Position numbers and translations under genes: made by a program. Below, piece after piece: positions 62,174 through 64,000 of a stretch of DNA of 64,000 bases (its first letter is position 1; every line of letters begins with the position of its first letter). Under the pieces are notes generated by a model. The model made no database searches and was not told the origin of the DNA. It saw nothing but the letters and a program-made list of their open reading frames with translations. Origin of the DNA: Cellulomonas cellasea (GTDB lineage Bacteria; Actinomycetota; Actinomycetes; Actinomycetales; Cellulomonadaceae); the NCBI RefSeq assembly GCF_006538745.1, contig NZ_BJLR01000030.1, positions 186,001-250,000 on the forward strand, written 5' to 3'.

Positions 62174-62653
62174 ATGACCACTCCCGTGCAGCCCGCCGAC
62201 GTCCTCCGCGCACGCGCCCGCACGCTCGGGTGGTGGGTCGAGGTCGTGGCGGTCGGGCACCTCGTCGTGGGGTCGGCGCTCTTCCGCGACGTGATCGTCG
62301 ACGTCGCGCGCCACGGCGGCGTCGGCGCGGTCCCGCTGCGGGGGGACCGGTCGACGGGGTTCTGGTTCCTGCTCGCCTCGCCCGCGTGGTGGGCCCTGGG
62401 TCGCGAGCTGCGCGCCGCCGAGGAGCGCGGCGACCGCGCGACGCAGCGCCGCACCGGCCGTGCCGTCGCCGGGATCAGTGCCGCCGGAGCCGCGATGCTC
62501 CCCGCGAGCCCGTTCTGGGTGCTCCTGGCGCTCGGGCTCACGGCGGTCCGGCGCGCCGCGGGGCGGGACGACGCAGCCGGGCCGGACGGTGCGGCCGGCC
62601 GGGACGGCGCGGCCGGGCCGGACGACGCAGCCCGGTTCACCCGGCGCCGCTGA
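62174..62653 (+). CDS. Small membrane protein (possibly DUF6463)
   Basis: A 159-aa protein with three to four hydrophobic segments (WWVEVVAVGHLVVGSALF, FWFLLASPAWWALG, PASPFWVLLALGL). GHLVVGSALFRDVIVD and RGDRSTGFWFLLASPAWWALGRELR (in part: TGFWFLLASPAWWALG) resemble DUF6463 membrane proteins; this is only a recall-based match. The C-terminal 35 residues are Asp/Gly/Ala repeats (GRDDAAGPDGAA). Its end overlaps the convergent AlkZ-like gene by 17 nt. Confidence 0.65.
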   Translation: MTTPVQPADVLRARARTLGWWVEVVAVGHLVVGSALFRDVIVDVARHGGVGAVPLRGDRSTGFWFLLASPAWWALGRELRAAEERGDRATQRRTGRAVAGISAAGAAMLPASPFWVLLALGLTAVRRAAGRDDAAGPDGAAGRDGAAGPDDAARFTRRR

Positions 62654-63770
62654 ACGCCACGGTGTGCGGCGCGTCGGGCACGACGAACGCGAGCAGCCGG
62701 CGCCCCTCCGCCTCGACGTCGTCCGTCTCCGCGGCGGTCAGCGGGGTCGACCGGTGCACCTCGAGCGCCGCGGTGTCGCGCTCGCGCCGCAGGGCCCACG
62801 TCGCGCGCACGAGCCCGTCGACGAGCACCGAGCCGACGTACCCACCCGGCCCGCCGAGCAGCGGCTCATGCGGCGCCGGGTGGACGACCCGCGCGCGGTC
62901 GGCGTACGAGAGCAGCCCGTTGTCGTACTCCGGCAGGAGCCGCACCGCGGCCGGCACGTCGGCGTCCGGCACGACGCCGTCGGGCACGTCGACGAGGTCC
63001 TGGCCGTCCTCGCCCCGCAGGTGCCGCACGCGGTCGCCGAGCCGGTCGACGACCTCGCGCAGCCGCGTCAGGCCGCACCACGCCTGCACGTCGCGCACCG
63101 TGGCCGGCCCGAACCCGCGCAGGTAGCGCAGCACGACCTCGTCGACGCTCGTCGCGCCCGGCTCGGCGTCGCGCCCCAGCCACGCCCGGTACGTCGTGAG
63201 CGCCGACGCGCCGCTCTCCCCCCACAGCCCGCGCGGCGTCGGCTGGACGAGCGGCACGTGGTAGCTGAACGCCCACGAGAGGCTCACGGGGTCGAGGCCG
63301 GGGACGGCCTCCGCGAGCAGGCCCGCGAGCTCCGCCCGCGTGCGGGGACGCTCCTCGACGAGCCGGACCGCGACGTCGAACGCCTCCGTCAGGTCGTGGC
63401 CGCGCAGCCGCTGACCCCACGCGGTCGAGGCGAACGTGCGCTCGAGCACGGGCTGCACGAGCGGACGCAGCCCGACGGCGTCGTCGGCGGTCACCGTGTG
63501 GATCGTCGTGCGCATCAGGGGCGCACGGACCAGCTCGCGCCGGCGCACCGGGCCGGCGAGGTCCTCGGGGGCGAAGCCGTCGAGCCGCGACCACAGCGCG
63601 AGGTACGGGACGGCGGGCACCTGCGCCTGGAGCCCGAGCAGGCCGCGGACGACGTCCGTCACGTCCCGGGCATCCCGCCGCAGGAGGAGCTGCCGCGCGA
63701 GCGTCGCCCGCCCGAGCGCACGGGTCGTCACCACCGGGCCCGCGGCCCTCGCGCTCGCCGTGCGCGCCAT
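62637..63770 (-). CDS. Winged-helix DNA glycosylase, AlkZ-like
   Basis: A 377-aa protein of the HTH_42 family. LARQLLLRRDARDVTDVVRGLLGLQAQVP (in part: VVRGLLGLQAQVP) carries Q48-x-Q50, the catalytic Q-x-Q of AlkZ-type glycosylases that remove bulky or cross-linked bases. The related AlkX/YcaQ group has Q-x-D. Later blocks are RTTIHTVTADDA, LRYLRGFGPATVRDVQAWCGL and LPEYDNGLLSYADR. It is probably a base-excision or crosslink-repair enzyme. No biosynthetic cluster is next to it, so it is likely housekeeping repair. The ATG at 63770 is preceded by GGGGG. Confidence 0.85.
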   Translation of the reverse strand: MARTASARAAGPVVTTRALGRATLARQLLLRRDARDVTDVVRGLLGLQAQVPAVPYLALWSRLDGFAPEDLAGPVRRRELVRAPLMRTTIHTVTADDAVGLRPLVQPVLERTFASTAWGQRLRGHDLTEAFDVAVRLVEERPRTRAELAGLLAEAVPGLDPVSLSWAFSYHVPLVQPTPRGLWGESGASALTTYRAWLGRDAEPGATSVDEVVLRYLRGFGPATVRDVQAWCGLTRLREVVDRLGDRVRHLRGEDGQDLVDVPDGVVPDADVPAAVRLLPEYDNGLLSYADRARVVHPAPHEPLLGGPGGYVGSVLVDGLVRATWALRRERDTAALEVHRSTPLTAAETDDVEAEGRRLLAFVVPDAPHTVAFSGAG

Positions 63771-63868
63771 GCCCCCAGTCTGACGCCCGACCGGTCCGGC
63801 CACCGTCGGGTCGGCCGAGCGCGGCGCGAACGGGCGTCGGCCCGCCGCGTGCACGGACGTCCGCGCCG

Positions 63869-64000
63869 TCAGAAGGTGAGGTGGTCCTCCGTCGAGAACC
63901 CGATGACGTAGGTCTCCGGGGGCACCAGATCGTCGAGCTCGGTCCCGAGCAGCTCGCGCCCGCCCGGCAGCGACCAGCGCAGGGCGTCCGGGCGGTCGGC
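63869..64000 (-). CDS. C-terminal end of an unidentified protein (truncated by the window)
   Basis: The last 43 codons of a minus-strand gene that begins beyond the window. Visible pieces are ALRWSLPGGRELLG, LDDLVPPETYVIGF and a DHLTF end. Codon use is as in the neighbours. I cannot assign a family. Confidence 0.6.
   Translation of the reverse strand, partial: ADRPDALRWSLPGGRELLGTELDDLVPPETYVIGFSTEDHLTF

Noticed and set aside
1-64000. tRNA, rRNA or prophage genes
   Set aside because: I looked for tRNA T-loop patterns (GGTTCGA-like with matching arms) and phage-type proteins by eye and found none that could be supported.

Overview
The window is very GC-rich, densely packed, mostly co-directional DNA with many GTG starts. 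Many promoters have a TANNNT box 6-7 nt before the start codon, which implies leaderless mRNAs. There is a mycothiol-type DinB enzyme, DUF3097, DUF2510 and the actinobacterial order hrcA-dnaJ-rsmE / phoH-ybeY-CBS protein-era. All this points to a Micrococcales actinobacterium, probably close to Cellulomonas. It reads as ordinary chromosome: I see no tRNA, rRNA, transposase, phage gene or CRISPR array.

Layout. 1-5.5 kb (minus): the start of a PP2C phosphatase, a membrane hydrolase, then era, a CBS-domain membrane protein, ybeY and phoH with stop/start overlaps. 5.7-7.4 kb (plus): a small accessory patch with a lipoprotein, a shrunken NmrA-like remnant and a DUF1772 protein. 7.4-10.6 kb (minus): hrcA-dnaJ-rsmE behind a CIRCE operator. 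10.6-18.8 kb: an EAL protein, DUF3097, membrane proteins, hemW-lepA and a DinB enzyme. 19-25.5 kb: a PAS-PAS-GGDEF-EAL protein, the transglutaminase / alpha-E / ATP-grasp operon and a PemK-like protein. 25.6-30 kb: rpsT, then an XRE-TPR regulator, a 46-aa secreted peptide and two EAL-only proteins, then holA. 31-39.5 kb (minus): comEA-comEC, degV, leuS and a desaturase. 39.8-46.7 kb: a HerA-like ATPase, an MFS exporter and a manganese ABC operon ending in a frameshifted mntR. 46.9-52.8 kb: a metallophosphoesterase, an LLM oxidoreductase, a large lipoprotein and a GST-fold protein. 52.9-57.2 kb (plus): a TPP riboswitch and ykoFEDC. 57.4-64 kb: a VOC dioxygenase-like protein, CYTH, an SDR, CtaG, DUF2243, an AlkZ-like glycosylase and a truncated gene.

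The strongest candidate for an undescribed system is 26117-29763. An XRE-HTH/TPR regulator has the general layout of RRNPP peptide-sensing receptors. It lies 133 nt downstream of a gene for a 46-aa peptide with a Sec signal and a C-terminus rich in Cys and Met. Divergent from the peptide are two paralogous EAL-only proteins, one with most catalytic ligands lost. I read this as a possible peptide-signalling module linked to cyclic-di-GMP. That link is inference from domain layout and gene order only. Four EAL genes lie within about 19 kb.

Other points to check: a 1-nt frameshift in a G7 tract of the Mn regulator; a 16-bp palindrome over the start codon of the Mn-binding lipoprotein gene; the internally deleted NmrA-like gene; a leuS promoter inside a hairpin; and a leaderless 10-codon upstream ORF coupled to the CYTH gene.
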